64,000 nucleotides of DNA from Ophioderma brevispina (lineage: Eukaryota > Echinodermata > Ophiuroidea > Amphilepidida > Ophiodermatidae). Below are positions 1 to 13,765 of this stretch, piece by piece. The DNA is taken from NCBI GenBank assembly GCA_023653785.1, contig JAMKCH010049397.1, positions 1 through 64,000 of the forward strand. The letters are read 5' to 3'. The notes under the pieces are model-generated. The model was not told the DNA's origin. It worked only from the letters and a program-made list of their open reading frames with translations, and did no database searches. Position 1 is the stretch's first letter. The number at the start of each line of letters is the position of its first letter. A program made the position numbers and the translations under genes.

Positions 1-2398
1 ATTGATTCCCCAAAGTAGCCACCCCCCCTCATCAGATTATGAAGGCGTAGGTGTGAAAACAAAGTGGTCCAAACGGACTGCATTGATTGGATTGCCACAT
101 TGTATTGCCGACATATTTGCATTCTAGTTTCCGCGAAAAAGATATGGTGAACAAGTTCCAACATTCATGAAATAATGCTTCAAAGTTGGGTGTAAGATTC
201 CATAAATTTTTTATTGATTTCAAGGAATAATGAATACAATTTGAAATTTTTCCGGATATTTTAAAGTTTACACAAATGTATCAAAGCAAGCAAAGAATTC
301 ATGATGTAATGTGGAGACTCCTCCAAAGGTCTGCGTAGCTAGATTCCACAAACAGTGATTCCGTGACAAGTGAAAAAGGGTATACCTATCTTTGAGTTAG
401 CTAACTTCTCAATGCAAAGTTCAAAATCAAAATCAAAATTTCTCTAGGTGAAACTAACTGTTTATGTGATAGTCGAGTATATCGGTAAATGTTTCACGCG
501 GCAGAAAATTTCAAACAAAAGAGGTAAATCTTTTTGACTCACCCTATAGAAAGATAAAACATAGGATTCCATTAGAAAGGCCATAAACTGATTTACATGA
601 TCGAATTTCACCAATGTAAAAGCAACGAATGCGCGTGTTTTTTTTCTTGCCGGGGCCACTGCTGCAGTACTTTGTATTATTTCGATAGATTTTTTTTTAT
701 TGGGAGAAAAGGTATTTTTTATTGTAAAAGTAATAGAGAGTGGCATAGATGATCGGACCAAACAATCGATGCCGTAAAAGACAGAAAATCCACTACCAGT
801 ATTATTTCTTCTTGTGTGCTATGTATAGGTCATGACTAAAAGGTAGTCCTGTAACATCAGTAAAATTTATAATTAATTAATTAATTACTTACTTGTATCC
901 TTGTAATGTTACATTGTACGCAATGTTTGTGAAAAGAGGGCTATTTGAAATTGTAAATTGAGGAGACATTGATTGGGTCGTAACAAGATTAAATTCTAGT
1001 TAAACTTCAGAACGTGAACGGAATAACTATTCCACGATACATATTATACCCGGAACAAAAGGAACTTAAACATCCGTAAATGAATTAAACAGTTAAGCAC
1101 ATGTGGTGATGTGTCAATCCCAGACAAATTGAACATTGAACAATAATGCCTAGATGATATTATTTTTCTTCGCCATTAAAGTAATCTAAGAATAGCGAGT
1201 TGACTTCCAATTGGTTAATTTTCTCTATGGCAGTTCGCAAAGATTGTTCCACAAACATGTATGTGGTTTTAAAGCGGCCACTGGCACATTTCACAAGATA
1301 TGAAATTTCATCAATTGCTCTCAAATGATAGACTAGGCCATTGGAGAACAGAGGATATATTTTACCACATAAAAATAACATACCCCAAAAACAGAAGGGA
1401 CTGGAATAGGGACATTTGGATATGAGGATAAGATAGCCAGGTAATTTTTGTAGGACTAATTTGAAGTTTCCATAACTTTATCCAAACAAATGTGTATAGT
1501 ACTGAAATATTTTGACTCGTACTCACTGATATTAAAACCACCAAGGTTATAGACCTGTCAAACCGTGTGCATAGCGTGGGAACAGCATACGGTGTGCGTG
1601 TCTTGTGTTTAAAAGCCAGTTTCGTCGTCTGCTGAATTTCGCTTCGCCGGCGTACGCTAAATTACAAAATCGTTTTCCGTTTACCCATAATGAAAGCCTT
1701 ATTTGGTCTTTATCATTTCGGGTGAGGGCTTTTTGTATATAACAGCTTTACCACCTAAAATATCGATTTTGAAAAAATCTGAGGCGCACTATTTTTAAAT
1801 GTGCCATTGGTCTCTTTAAGTACTGATGTATTGCTATGAAAATTGACTAGTGACTGGGCTGGTTGGGACGCGTGTCGCATCACCAATGACATTGCGCGCT
1901 GTTAACTAAGCGCAATAGAGAGGGCCGGTGACAAAGGAATCATAGTCAACTGGACCCATGGCCTATGCTTTTTATACGGTCAAGTATCTTGACTCACTTC
2001 TTACTTTCTGACTTTATTACAATTCATTACTCATCACATCCGTCGTTTCGGATGCGCAGTAGGTGACTACAAGCTTCTTCCAATTGCTGCGGTCCTGACT
2101 AAGGTTTAATTACGCCGCGCAGTTGGGGAAAGGCCGGGCCACGGATCCTGGGGAAATAGATTACATCTGCCAAACTCATTGAACACAATTATCGATACAA
2201 TCATCCATGATCAGCGTTAAAGGAAATATGTCATGATTCTGACTATTTGGAAATTTGGTATGGATGGAAAGCGAATTAACGTAATTACATATAAATCAAA
2301 TAAATGAAAATTGTCCACATTGTTTAGTATTTTGCCCTTTTAATTTGCCCGCCCATAGCTTCTCGAAAACGTTCCGACAAATCACATCGCAGGCAAAT
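1..2398. other. No gene recognised
   Basis: AT-rich DNA with scattered short open frames that contain no family motif I recognise. There is a short TTAA-rich stretch near 870-890. I see no convincing exon, RNA gene or transposon protein here. Confidence 0.5.
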
Positions 2399-2624
2399 GT
2401 GACGTCAAAGTGATGACGCATCCATACTTTACGTCGTTATAACCATCATATCGCAGTGTTTGCCACTTCAATAATAATTAACACAACGAAATGTAAACAA
2501 ATATGTCATTCTGTACTTTTTTTTCTACTTTTATTATTACTTTCATAACCATCAATATTAACAGTGGGTCAGCATAACCATGCGAGTAACAAGATGTTTA
2601 TGGTGGTCATCACTTTGACGTCAC
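2399..2624. mobile_element. Short inverted-repeat element (MITE-like)
   Basis: A 19 bp perfect terminal inverted repeat, GTGACGTCAAAGTGATGAC, lies at 2399-2417 and in reverse complement at 2606-2624, with AT-rich non-coding DNA between. Each end contains the palindrome TGACGTCA, which is also the CRE/CREB core, so the ends could incidentally bind bZIP factors. I cannot define a target-site duplication. Confidence 0.6.
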
Positions 2625-2722
2625 GAGTTGGGCGCTTTTGATCGATAAAGCCGTGGCGAAAAATCCGCCCGTTTTCTTCGTTGTCAAAAAAGCAAAAATT
2701 AAAATGCCTCTATTTGTTAAGA

Positions 2723-3094
2723 CACTATCAGTGATTTAATCCGAAAGAATTCAAAATATTTGAAATTTGGCAGGAATAGCTTAAAAGTGAAGGACAAGCC
2801 TGTAGAATTCTTTCTCAATAATATACTTTTTCTAACTGAAGAATTGACAGAAAGGAAGAAAACGGCATGTTCAAAGATACAATCTCCATTCAATTACGTG
2901 TTTGTAGGAAGTGTCCCGAACGGACACTAATGCCTAACATATCAGATTTTGGTCCTTTTTAGGTGCTTCTCGTCTGGTCCTAACTATCCTTTGTAGGGAA
3001 CTGTTAGGATACCTATACTTCCAGACATGCAAAAATCTGATTTTTGATGATTTTTTTTTTTTCGATTTTCTGATTTAACAAATCCCTGATAGTG
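2723..3094. mobile_element. MITE family CACTATCAG, copy 1
   Basis: The ends are CACTATCAGtGATTTaa at 2723 and the reverse complement ending CTGATAGTG at 3094. A homologous element occurs at 61263-61628, sharing the internal run CAATTACGTGTT, the phrase CAGACATGCA and the run ttTTTTTCGATTTTCTGATTT. Non-coding and non-autonomous; transposase class is unknown. Confidence 0.75.
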
Positions 3095-3253
3095 GGTCTT
3101 TATGTTTACATCAACTTGTATTATCTTTTTTTCGGGAATTCGTGAAATGTATGTAACAATATTTTTATGACTGGAAGTCAAACTGGCTTGACAAAAATCT
3201 TGACATATTTTCCTTTAAAACTGGATAACCGAGTGCGGTACGCACTTCTAATT

Positions 3254-3406
3254 AGGGATTCAACATGTTACATAGTGGTTCATCACAAATCAACAACGAT
3301 GCCAACGCATGTTGCTTTATCCGCCCGAGCGGGATAAAATACGCGGACGCCTCGGATGCAGAGGTGTTGACTTGTGATGACCACTCTGTAACATGTTTGA
3401 ATCCCT
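3254..3406. mobile_element. 153 bp foldback MITE
   Basis: Arms of about 42 bp are nearly complementary: AGGGATTCAACATGTTACA on the left and the reverse complement of AGGGATTCAAACATGTTACA on the right, continuing through GTGGT(T)CATCACAA. The short centre is CG-rich. It has no coding capacity. Confidence 0.75.
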
Positions 3407-3828
3407 TTCAAAAACGAAAATCTTAATGAAAAGTTCTTATGCGTGATAAGGACAATAGTATTCTCACTAAAATGTTCCCAGTTTCGAGTAAAAAATCTTC
3501 CTACTAAAATTTCGAAAAAATCTAAAGCAAAACGAAGTTTTGTCAAGTTTGTTGCTTTGCAGTTTGGTGTCCTTGCGCGTACACATAGATTTCTAAACGT
3601 GACGAACATCGCGTCGACTTAAGCGTATTGCGTAAACGCAACTTCCTGACAATGCGTCGTGCGTGACGCGCTAATTTGCATATCCAACTGTGGGTTGATA
3701 ACGCATCAACAAACGGTACTCTCCTGTACAAGGAGATACGATGAGTTGGTTGAATTATTATTAATAATAAGTTATGAGCGGCCCTTTGTCGATTTTATAA
3801 CGTGTAGTCTGAAGGTGCGATCCTTAGT
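3407..3828. other. No gene recognised
   Basis: A CG-richer patch with several GCGT/ACGC words around 3590-3680. Short open frames on both strands carry no recognisable motif. Confidence 0.4.
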
Positions 3829-6800
3829 GATTATTGATTGATTGATTTTTAATTCGGTAAAACAACATTAAAATTGACAATAATTGCACTAACATAGTAA
3901 ATAGAAAAACATGAATATAAAATACAAGGAAGAGAATAAGTGATTTTAATACATAACATACATAAAAATTGTTTTTCACTCTGGATACCCATGAAGTCAT
4001 AAAAATAACTATTTCCAATGGGTCATCTGAAAAGCCAAATTTTGGGATGGAAAACAAATATTGCACAAGCATGTAAAAGAAGAATAAGTGCCTCAAACCA
4101 GCATCTAGAGCATGCACATAGTCATTAAAATGTATAAGAAATATAACCACAGTAAAAAAGACAGCAAAGGGCTTGGCTTCTCCAATACTTTTAGGTTCCT
4201 CTTTTGACTACAAAGTTTCATATTCCTTTATTTTCTTTATCTCATCTGGAAGAGAGTTCCAGTCCATTAATCACAGTTTAAAAAAAAAAAATGTGAACCA
4301 TAACATCCCTTTGTTCTTGGAACTCTGAAATTGTAAGTGCCTACTCTAAGTGCTACTCCGTTGCTGTATTTGTGAATCAAAATTTTCATGAGGTAGGGAG
4401 CACATTGAGCATTAAAATCTTAAAAGCAATGAATAGGCGAAGAACTTTTAACTCTGTCTGAGACACTCAATATCCAATTTGAATTTGAAACGGTTCTTTT
4501 TGACCCACATGTGATCGGGACTCTATTGTAATGAAAGAAACCAGTTTGTTCTGGGTAGTTTGGAGTCTGTTTTTTGAGATTTGAAATTGAGACCAGAATG
4601 CCAATTAAGAAGAAGCCTAATCAATACCATTGAATAGTGCAGAACATAGAGTTGCGACATTTTTGGTTAAGGTAAGCGGCTTGTCTGTACAAAAATTTCA
4701 ACCTAGCATTCGCTTTGCGAAGAACATAATTGGCAATGTCTTCCCCGGACACATTTTGGTCAATCACTCATTACCAAGATATTTACTGACTTTGTTAGCA
4801 TTTATTGTGACCATCACTTTGGATCTTAAAATCAAATTTTGTTTAACTTCGTTTTGATCCTAGATGCCACATTCGGTCTTCCCCAGGGGTGCAGCGACAA
4901 CTTGTTATCAACCAGCCACTTATTACAAGACTCCAACGCAGATCCAAGTTTCTTGGAAATCACTCGGATCTTTGTGTGGAAAAGGATGTACGTCATCGGC
5001 ATATAGTAAAAGTTTACAATTTTACAATCAGACTCAACACTATTTCCATATCATTTGATGTAACAGAGGAATAATAGTGGACCTAAAAGTCTCCCTGGGG
5101 AACTCCGCATGTGACCTCAAGTGGTTTAGAGACCAGTTTTACACCGGTAACCACCTGTGTTCTTTCAGATAAATATGATCGAAACCACTCCACTGACTCC
5201 ACTGAACGCAAGCCCATAGCTTTCGTTTTTTTTCACGCAGAATAGCATGGTTTCACGTTCACCGTGTCAAACGCCTTTTGTTTAGGTCAGCATTACCATG
5301 CCATAATATAAGCCACGGAGACTGACTGACATTGACTAAAATAAAGGTACATGAAGCAAGAGTCAGTAGAAAATGAGTGCCGAAAACCAGATTAATTCTT
5401 TATACAAACACATTGTTTTGGACAGATAATTTTTCAAGCTGAACAAAATAGATTTTTCCAAATTTTGACACAATGTTTAAAAGACTCACTGGCCTGTAGT
5501 TTCCCACTCCATTCGTTTATTCCTTTTTGACGTGGTGTTACTGTCCCATTTTTAAATCATTTGGCAGCAATGCCGGTTTGTTATAGAAAGGTTGACGATG
5601 TGGTGATCGGTGTTTTGAGAACAGAAGCGCCGTCTTTTAAAAATTTGGCAGGGATATTATCAGTAACCATTACATTTTGGATGCATTCAGACATACCATC
5701 TCATTTTCACTGAATTTCCCTCAGTAACAGTGCTCAGAGACATTTTAGTGGAATTAGAGCTTGAGCTATAATAATTTTGAAAAAAGATGAGAGTCACAGA
5801 AACCAAAACATTGAAACAGTTGGCAAATTGCTGACCAAATATGCAATGCTAGTGAAGAATTCATTGAAATGGTGAGCAATTTTTTGCAGGTTCAAACACA
5901 AAGAGCATCATCAATCTCCAATATAACACTACCATCTTTTTTGATGTCAAATACAAACCCAAACTTTTGAGTTACGCCCTTCCAACAGTTTGCTTCGAGT
6001 TGTTTTTTATTTATTCCAGTTTCCTTTTGGAATGATCCGATTTTGCTTTTTTAATGTCACGTTGAATCTTATTACACGTTTTTTAATACTCATTGTATAT
6101 TATCTTTTTTCTACGTCCCTGTTCATTGATAATAAAGTTTTTGTCTCTTTCGCGAATATGCATTTAAGATATCAGAGTTCATCCAGGGTTCAGTCCGCTG
6201 CTTCAGACGAATTTCCTTCACCGGTGCAACAGTATCCAAAATCGTGGTGAACATATCTTTTGAACATGTTCCAATGCTCACTCACATTATGGAGATATGT
6301 TAATTTCATACCAGTTTTCAAGTTTGAAAGTTCAGAGACAAAGAGGTGGCATTGTATTGTTTCAGCGACCTTATTTTTATTACCATTGTTGTTTGATTGA
6401 TTTGCCCCTTACAGTTTTTCTTTTGAACAATAATCAAGAAGTGGTCACTTAGACCAACTGGAAGAGGCCGGATGATAAATCTTATTAGAGGTATTACATA
6501 AGATACGGTCAATCGAGGAAGACAGTCATTGTCTGTTATGCGGTCCCATTTTTTATGAGCGATCCAAAACTGAAAAGATTTCGCCAAATCAGAATACTTC
6601 TTGAACAAATAGGTTCTTACTTTTTAAACATATGTTGAAGTCACCCAATATAAGGACATCAACATCAGAACGTAATTTTGAAAGCACCGCCTCAAAATGC
6701 TCAATGAAGTCTTTTTGCTCAGGTGGACGGGTAAGCAGTGCCTACCACAATTGGTTTGGTCTTTGGTATAAAATCTCAAACCACATGGCTTTCTAAACTG

Positions 6801-7195
6801 TCATGGGGTCAAATCAAATTCATCTCTACCCCTAAAGGCGAATGTTCATTCTAGCATGAATGTACAATACTACATCCCCTCCCTCTCTGTTTTCCTATCA
6901 TTACGAAGATGCAAAACCATCAATAAGTATCTCGTCATCTGGTACAGAGTTCATCTAGCCATGATTCGCTAACCTATACACACTTTTGTTTTATTGGCAA
7001 GAGTCCGAAGATCGGCAAGTTTTGGAAGAGAGACCCGAATAGTTCAAGTGCATAAAATGATCCTTTTTGATTCATCAGGGTATCAATGTCATTATTAAGG
7101 GAATAATTCTTTCGTGAGGGAAACCATGATGAAAGGATGAACGTCACCCATTTCATCATAAACATGAGTACCGTTGTTTGCGAATCCAAATTGGG
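3829..7195 (-). mobile_element. Degenerate CR1/L2-like LINE (endonuclease + reverse transcriptase)
   Basis: A nearly full-length but frameshifted non-LTR retrotransposon read on the minus strand. From 7190 downward the AP-type endonuclease shows LADLRTLANKTKVCI, then SESWLDE (about 6940-6975), then VDVLILGDFN (about 6640-6665) and SDHFLI (about 6445). The reverse transcriptase shows CGVPQG (5092-5112) and the catalytic box LLYADDV (4993-5015). A degenerate end of the RT ORF with NGLELSS precedes a 3' UTR that ends in a tandem (CAAT)n tail at 3829-3848 (ATTG repeats on the plus strand). Microsatellite-like tails instead of poly(A) are usual for L2/CR1-group elements. Stops and frameshifts are spread throughout, so it is dead. 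Clade assignment rests on motif order only. Confidence 0.85.
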
Positions 7196-8694
7196 AATTA
7201 CTAACGGATACGGAGCAGTTCTCTTTCTATCCGCATCAAGTTACTTGAATCGTAAATGTGGATGGGGAAATTAAATAACGATGAACATTCATCCGTAGAG
7301 AGTGGTCCATAATTACGTCACAATGTAAATAGATGTAGCTGGGATTCAAGCTTCTCTAAAGAGTGCATGACTTGAGGGTCAATTGTCCAATGCGTTCCGA
7401 ACAGCTCCCTGAAAACAGTGTAAAAAAGTCAAAGCACCAGTCCACAAAAAACATCACAAGAAACCATTTTAACACAGCGACACCCTGGTGTCCAAAGTTT
7501 TGGCAAGATGGACTCCTAGGTTTCTTTTCTGGAAACGTCCTTCCAATATGGGGAAAAAAAATAGCCGGTAATTGGGCGCCACGTGTTTACAAACCAATCC
7601 ATTAGTTTGTCCGTCCGTTCCGGCAAGTCAAGTTGGAGGTCATTTGTCGCGTCGGATGGCAACCATTTCACATGAGCGGACATAATTTGGCCCTGCGCGA
7701 TTTAAATTCAATTAGGAATCCCATGTTAAATTCCCAAAAATTGCTTCCTTTATGACAAATATGGTTTTTTGTAAGCATTGCGGTTATCCAATTTAGTTTA
7801 CAAGACAATACCATCATAACGGTGTAAACAAATCTCAAATTCGGTCGGGCGCTATAAACAATGTGCCCTTTATTTGCTTAAAGGATTCATAAAGGTTACT
7901 GTACAGTGGCACTTGATATGGGCGTTACATACCTGGATATCGCAAATAGTATCCGGAATGCTAAAACCAGAAAGTGAGAAATCGCTAAAATCGGTGTCAA
8001 GTGGGTCTGCCAGAGATCTTTTTTGGTGCTCGATTCATCTGATATGTGACCCAGTGACCATTCTTTCGGATGTGACAATTCAATGAGGCGCAGGGACGTC
8101 TGTTAATCGTGTTATTGTAGCAGTTTTAAAGCCTGAAATTACACTATATTGTGTTTTACATACCTGAATGAAATTGTATTTAGTGGTCAGGTGAGTGAGT
8201 TAATGACACGGGAATGTATCTACCAAGATAATCCGGTGTGGCACGTGCATTTGAATTCTGTTCAAAAATTGTCCTGCGGTAGAAGCCCATCTATTCTCCC
8301 TACTTATTGGAATAGGTCCCAAACTCCAGGGGGCAAACGTATCAACGTATCAAGTGGTTTCTGAAAATGGTAATATCGTTAATTAGAGTGCAAGAAATGA
8401 CTAAAAAAAATCTAATATCAATAAATTGATAACTTCCTTGAAATAGAGCTTAAAATAATGAATGTCATTATTGATTATAGTATCAGTATATCTACACATT
8501 TTCCTGAGTTTTTCAGATACCTTTATCGTTTGCAGTGCGCTAGAAACTTGAAACGTCGATAAGAACCACGAGTCATTTCTTAATTCAGTTCAGGTAATCA
8601 TATGAAATTTTCGAAGGGAAACATCAGAATGAGCTTAGGAACAGCAATCTCTTCCTTAATGTTAAAATATATCGGTATCATATGTTTAAATAAA
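7196..8694. other. No gene recognised
   Basis: The stretch next to the LINE may hold its 5' UTR. The rest is unassigned AT-rich sequence. Overlapping frames on both strands at 7874-8086 have no known motif. Confidence 0.4.
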
Positions 8695-8788
8695 CACTGA
8701 AGCTGCTGAGAAAGTTGAATAAACGCATGTTAGAACTGCACAAACAAACAACCAAAATAAAACACACACACGCGCGCGCGAGAGAGCG

Positions 8789-8953
8789 ATGGTAAGGTTT
8801 CTTATACTATTACTTTTATATGTAGTTTCCGAGTTTTTTGGAGCTTGCATGTGCCCAAGGTCGTTTAAATTTCCAGGCGCTTCGAACGTGCATCCTAAGA
8901 AGTTAGTAATGTGCAATTCCCTAATAAATGTTCCGGTAGTCATTCAAGGCGTG
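8789..8953 (+). CDS. Candidate first coding exon of a TIMP/netrin-domain-like secreted protein
   Basis: Seen: an ATG followed by a strongly hydrophobic leader, MVRFLILLLLYVV, then SEFFGA and immediately CMC. After about 17 residues come HPKK, then MCNS, then VPVVIQGV. Known: tissue inhibitors of metalloproteinases (TIMPs) have a signal peptide cut just before an N-terminal Cys-x-Cys, whose first Cys binds the metalloproteinase zinc, followed by an HP motif, a Cys and a VVI-type strand; the first coding exon often ends just after this strand. Here the exon could end at GTG|GTGAAC (8953), or at the GT at 8951. Odd points: the gap between CxC and HP is longer than in classical TIMPs, and no second exon is recognised nearby. 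A CA/CG/GA simple repeat sits directly upstream (8762-8787). Alternative: another small secreted NTR-like protein, or a chance frame. A degraded duplicate lies at about 10000. Confidence 0.45.
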
Positions 8954-9997
8954 GTGAACAGAACCGTGCCTTGCTTTTACTTTGTACTAAATTTTTACCA
9001 CTTCCGGTAAAACCTGAGGTTCTGGGGATGAGGACGCACGCACATCCACACCCACCATACACATACACACTATTGTGAACTTTACCATCCGCCAACATTT
9101 TATTTCTTCTGCAATTTACAGTATGTGTCAACTTTTAGCTTTCTGCGATTAACGGGTTAAAACCCTGTCGAGTATAGAGAGGAAGGAGACGTCAGAAGCC
9201 GTCATTTGAATTTCTTTGCCGTCACTGACACCTTTCAAATTTAGCATTGATTGTTTTATATAACACTGTTTTATATGACACTGTGAATTACGCTCAGCTC
9301 AGGTATTTCTCTGATATTCTTATTCAGCATATTCAGCGATGCATAGAAAGTCCTGATTAAAATGCAAAGTGCTTCTACTTTTAGATTTAATTGAAAAAAA
9401 AAAAACATTGGGGAAGCAAAAATAAATGTGAGAGTTGTATTTTATTTAAAAATTGCTAGGACCATGAAATAAAACACCCCTTCAACTTTATCATTCTCGG
9501 CCGTCTTCCGGTTAAGGAAAGATGCTCCTTTTTGATCGATATTAAACCTCAGCACGTCGAGATTTCAGAAAATATGGTTTCAAAATTTAAGAATTCAAAA
9601 AATCAAAACAATTATTAATTTCTAAATAAAAATCTTGTGAACAACGTTTCAATAGATGTGATTGCATTTAGTGTGGCTTCAAAGTATTTAACTGCATTTT
9701 ACTTCAAAGTATTTGACTGCATTTTAATTTCCAATTCTGCAGCGGTATTTTGAATATAAATTATTCATTAAAATAGTGAATCATTAATGATTCGTATCAA
9801 AAATCGATCACAAGATAATAATGACAGGATATGAAGAAAACTATATGCGTGACAGAGCAGTTTGAAAGGCATCCACTAATCACCACGTTAACAAGACTGA
9901 TGAATAATGATAAAATCTGAAATTAGTCCTACTATTAATTCTGTGGTTAACCATAGCTATACTAAAATTAAACGTGTTATTATTTTCCCGATTATCT

Positions 9998-10235
9998 GTT
10001 ACTGCTGAGAAAAATGAATGAAACCATGTTAGAACTGCATCAAACTGCTACACACGATGGTAGGTTTCTTATATTGTTTTTCGAGCTTGCTCATACGTAC
10101 GGTCGTTTAAATCTTCAGGCACTTCGAATAAGCACCCTAAGAAGTGATGTGAAATCCCATTAATAAATGTGTTAGTCCGGTCGTCATTCAAGGCGTGGTG
10201 AACAGAACCGTTCCTTGCTTTTATTTAAGTTATAA
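9998..10235 (+). pseudogene. Broken duplicate of the TIMP-like exon block
   Basis: This block aligns with 8695-8985, from the upstream leader (GCTGAGAAA, ACCATGTTAGAACTGCA) through the ATG at 10057 to the run CAAGGCGTGGTGAACAGAAC beyond the proposed donor. In this copy part of the leader is missing, the second Cys of the CxC is lost and a TAA appears soon after, so no protein can be made. A further matching piece (CCGGT...GAGG near 8997-9035) recurs near 10520-10560, so the duplicated unit was larger than the exon and was interrupted later. Confidence 0.65.
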
Positions 10236-13200
10236 GGGGATGACCCGATTTATGTACATAAAGTTGTCAACTTGATAAAACGGCCTTAACCCTAAACTCC
10301 ATCTGTAAAATTTCGCGCCGATATTATGACCAGTTTTGATGTGAGAGCTAAAAACGTGATTATGTTATCCCCAAAGAGTACTGTGTAAAATTAATATTGG
10401 CCGACCAAAATAGGGCACATTTTCGCTCATAATATCCAAACCAAACATCCTTTAGACCTACGATTTCATATGGTAAATGATAAAAATAGTAAGTTTTCTC
10501 CAGATACCAAAAAGTTTGACCATTACCGGTCAAATCTGGGGTTCTAAGGACGAGGATAGGACCATGTCCCTTTCATTCTCATCTTGCGAAAACGTTTGAA
10601 TGAGCATTTAAACTAGATTTCTACTAAATATTTCGACTAAATATTATCAAGGCTGTAAACTGCGTAGGCAGCAATATGCGAACATCACTTCTTTCGTCAA
10701 TCGCGATAAAATCGCGATGTTAATAACATTATTGCCCACATTGGAGATACTAATAAACGTTTGCATGAAGGTCATCACATAAAAGTTTCAATGTGAAAAA
10801 TCAAAGGCGTTCTAAGTGTGAACAAAATTTATATTTTTAGAACAGTAATAACCACAAACGCTTTTAGCAAGTCAACCAGCTATGATCAACAAATGATCTT
10901 CATAATGTTCACAAAAGTACCAAAATGTTATCTATTCACTGCTATTAAGGTCATGGCGATGCTGTGTACAATTGTAGCAAGGCCATGGGGCCAAAGGGAA
11001 AAAGATTCTCGGATAAGGCCAAAGATGGCGCACTCCAGGGAAATACATAATTTTTTCGGAAGTAATCTTCTAAAATCAGGGCCGTACGCATGATTTATTG
11101 GGAGGGGGGATGGCGGTGCGGAACCTCGAAAAAATTGACCTTTTATTGGTAAAAGTGGACCTAATCCCCCTAAAATGGTCCTTGTTTTGACTGTTTGAAC
11201 ATCTACTCACCAAAATGTGCACTTTCTTGTCAAAATTTCTTTAAATTGTTGACTTTTTATGCAAAAAAAAAACAGCAAAAAGTGGACCTTTTGCCCCTTT
11301 GAAAAAAAAAAAAAAAAAAAAGTTTTTTTTTTTTTTGGGGGGGGGGGGGCACCCGCACCCACCGCTGCGTACGGGCCAGTCTACAATTATAAACAGTAGT
11401 TCTACGCGAGTTCTCACGTCTAGTATGTGCACATACTCTTGAAAATTAATTAAATGTGATTCATTGACTCCAGCAAATAGCGGCGCTATTGATAAGTACA
11501 TCCACACGATATGCAAAAAGGACAAAGTACTTCAGATTCACTTTTATCTCGAAATGCATAGCCATTGTTATTACCCGTGCAGTTGAAAATATTTCAGGTG
11601 TTAGATTTAGCTATTTTTTCATGATGTAGAACGCAGAATACTTTGTGCTCGTTACCATAAAAAAAACAAAATAAACCTTTGAATTCTCTCTGTGTTCAAT
11701 TAATTTTGACCCTTATTTCATCATTTATTATCGAAGGGGAACGAAGATGGGGAAGGGGACACGAAAGGTAATAAAGACGTTGTTTGGCAAACTGTGACAA
11801 CATCTTGTACAGAAACAAACCCGTAACTTGTGCCGCCTAACTCCATTCGATTCAATTTACCCGCGTTACATTTAGCAGATATCGAAACCTGGTATTCATC
11901 GACCTATATGAAATGCAAGGTAAAAACCGGTGTCCTAACATGGGAGATCATTTCCAAAACAGTATTTTTTTAAATATCCAGCAATGCAAGGTACCATGTT
12001 GCTTGTTAGTTGCACCAGGTCGCTGGATACCGTTCCTTTTGTTTTCTTTCCAAACAGGAAACATGGAATAGAAGGGAGGTTCAACATTAGTAATGAATCT
12101 TGATTCTTCACCAAGATGTTAGTTACCGTTTGCCAAGCAACATTTCTTCGTGTTTCTTTTGTTCATCTTTCTTGAATAAAGTTTTAATATACGGTGAAGT
12201 TATTGAACTCAGAGTAGAATTTTCATTTAATTCGTGAACGAGGTTAAATCAATCTAAATCGGGGCGGCGATAACATCCGAAGCTTTTCATCTCATTGACA
12301 ATGCTCTGCTGTCCAGATAAAAAAGGATTTGAAGTCCTTTGTCCTATGCATACCGAGCGTATTTTTACCTATCAATTCCATTATTTGTGCTGGAGTCAGT
12401 GATCATTGTTATACATCCGTTGTCCACGTATTCTGGGAAAAAGGAGATGGCATTTAATTTATTTCATGAAAATTTGCACATACTAGAGTGAGAACACACG
12501 AGATTTATTTATGTGCCCCACCTTTATAACGCTATGATAACTGTCCCCCCGCTGGCCATGTTTTCCACAAATTCACTTGAGTTCTAGGAATGCATTTAAT
12601 ATCAGTCAGCTATTGTCATGTACCCGTCTGCAGATACCATCTTTCAATGTACTTTTATAGAGACACGACCAAATAACATTTCAAGTAGTAATCACATTGT
12701 GAACTATACTTCCTGGACGTTAACACGAACCCTGGCATTGCGATAACTCATGTCGAATAATGAGTAATTAACAATAACTTTTATCCGTTAAATCGCAATA
12801 TCTTGACCTAAGTTCATTACTGACCACACCTCTGTACGTTGATATAATTTAACAGATTAAAAATGTAATATTAAAATAATATTCTTCCAGTTCTTTAAAA
12901 CTTCGTAGAGCCCGACTAACGTTTATTACAGACATTACCTTCAATCAATACCTTCATTAAAAGTTCAGGGACCTTAAAAAGAATACCAGCTTTGACATCC
13001 AAACTACATTCCATTATTCCTATAGATGTAAAAACTCTATATCGGATACAATTGCGACATTTGTCAAGGATTGGAAATTAATCATTGTCAGTTTTTTTGA
13101 CCAGCTCAAGCCCGTCACAACATCTTAATACAGCTAAGATACCAGCGGTGTCGGCAAATGTCTCTACAATAAGAGCAATTGGCACATGCTGTGAAATTTC

Positions 13201-13765
13201 ATCCCCTCTCTAGAATATTTAAACCATCGATACACCATCTCGCTAGATTGAAAAAGAATCTTTATCTATTACCACCGCACACGATGTAATGCATTAAAGT
13301 GCACACGGTACTTAACGTGCCCAGAAGGGACTGATATCAGATCTTTCAAACATTCTATGCCAGCGTGAGCCCTTTGTCCCTTCTATTCAAAGTAAGGAAG
13401 ATAGAGTTGAAAAAATATTGAAAATGAGACCAAGACAATGTGACAAGTATACCTTTTCTAATGTCACCGAGATTAAATATTCGAGAGTATGTTGTACATT
13501 TGAAAGAGATGAAGGGAATATCTAACAACGAGGTCTACATGATGAAGAAAAAAAATGGGGCATTGGAAGTTGAACAATATGATAGTAGGGATCGTAAATA
13601 GCGAACTCTCTCTTGCTGCCTCCACAGAGAATCAGTTTTGATTGCAAGAAGAGGCCTTGAATATGAGAATACGAGAATCATTGTACTAGAACTGAATATA
13701 GAGCAACTCACCGTAGAATCCTTTAAAGTCGTTTGTGATAAAAAAAAATACACTGTTTGTGTCTC
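10236..13765. other. No gene recognised
   Basis: About 3.5 kb without a supported gene, apart from the simple-sequence tract at 11301-11350. I see no transposon protein motif on either strand. Confidence 0.4.
11301..11350. repeat. A-run / T-run / G-run triple homopolymer
   Basis: About 20 A, then a G and about 14 T, then about 14 G, followed by CACCCGCACCC. Such stacked homopolymers are prone to polymerase slippage and to sequencing error, so the exact lengths are unreliable. Confidence 0.8.

Noticed and set aside
2399..2624. CRE (TGACGTCA) promoter elements
   Set aside because: The sites are part of a perfect transposon-like TIR and no promoter or transcript start is seen nearby.
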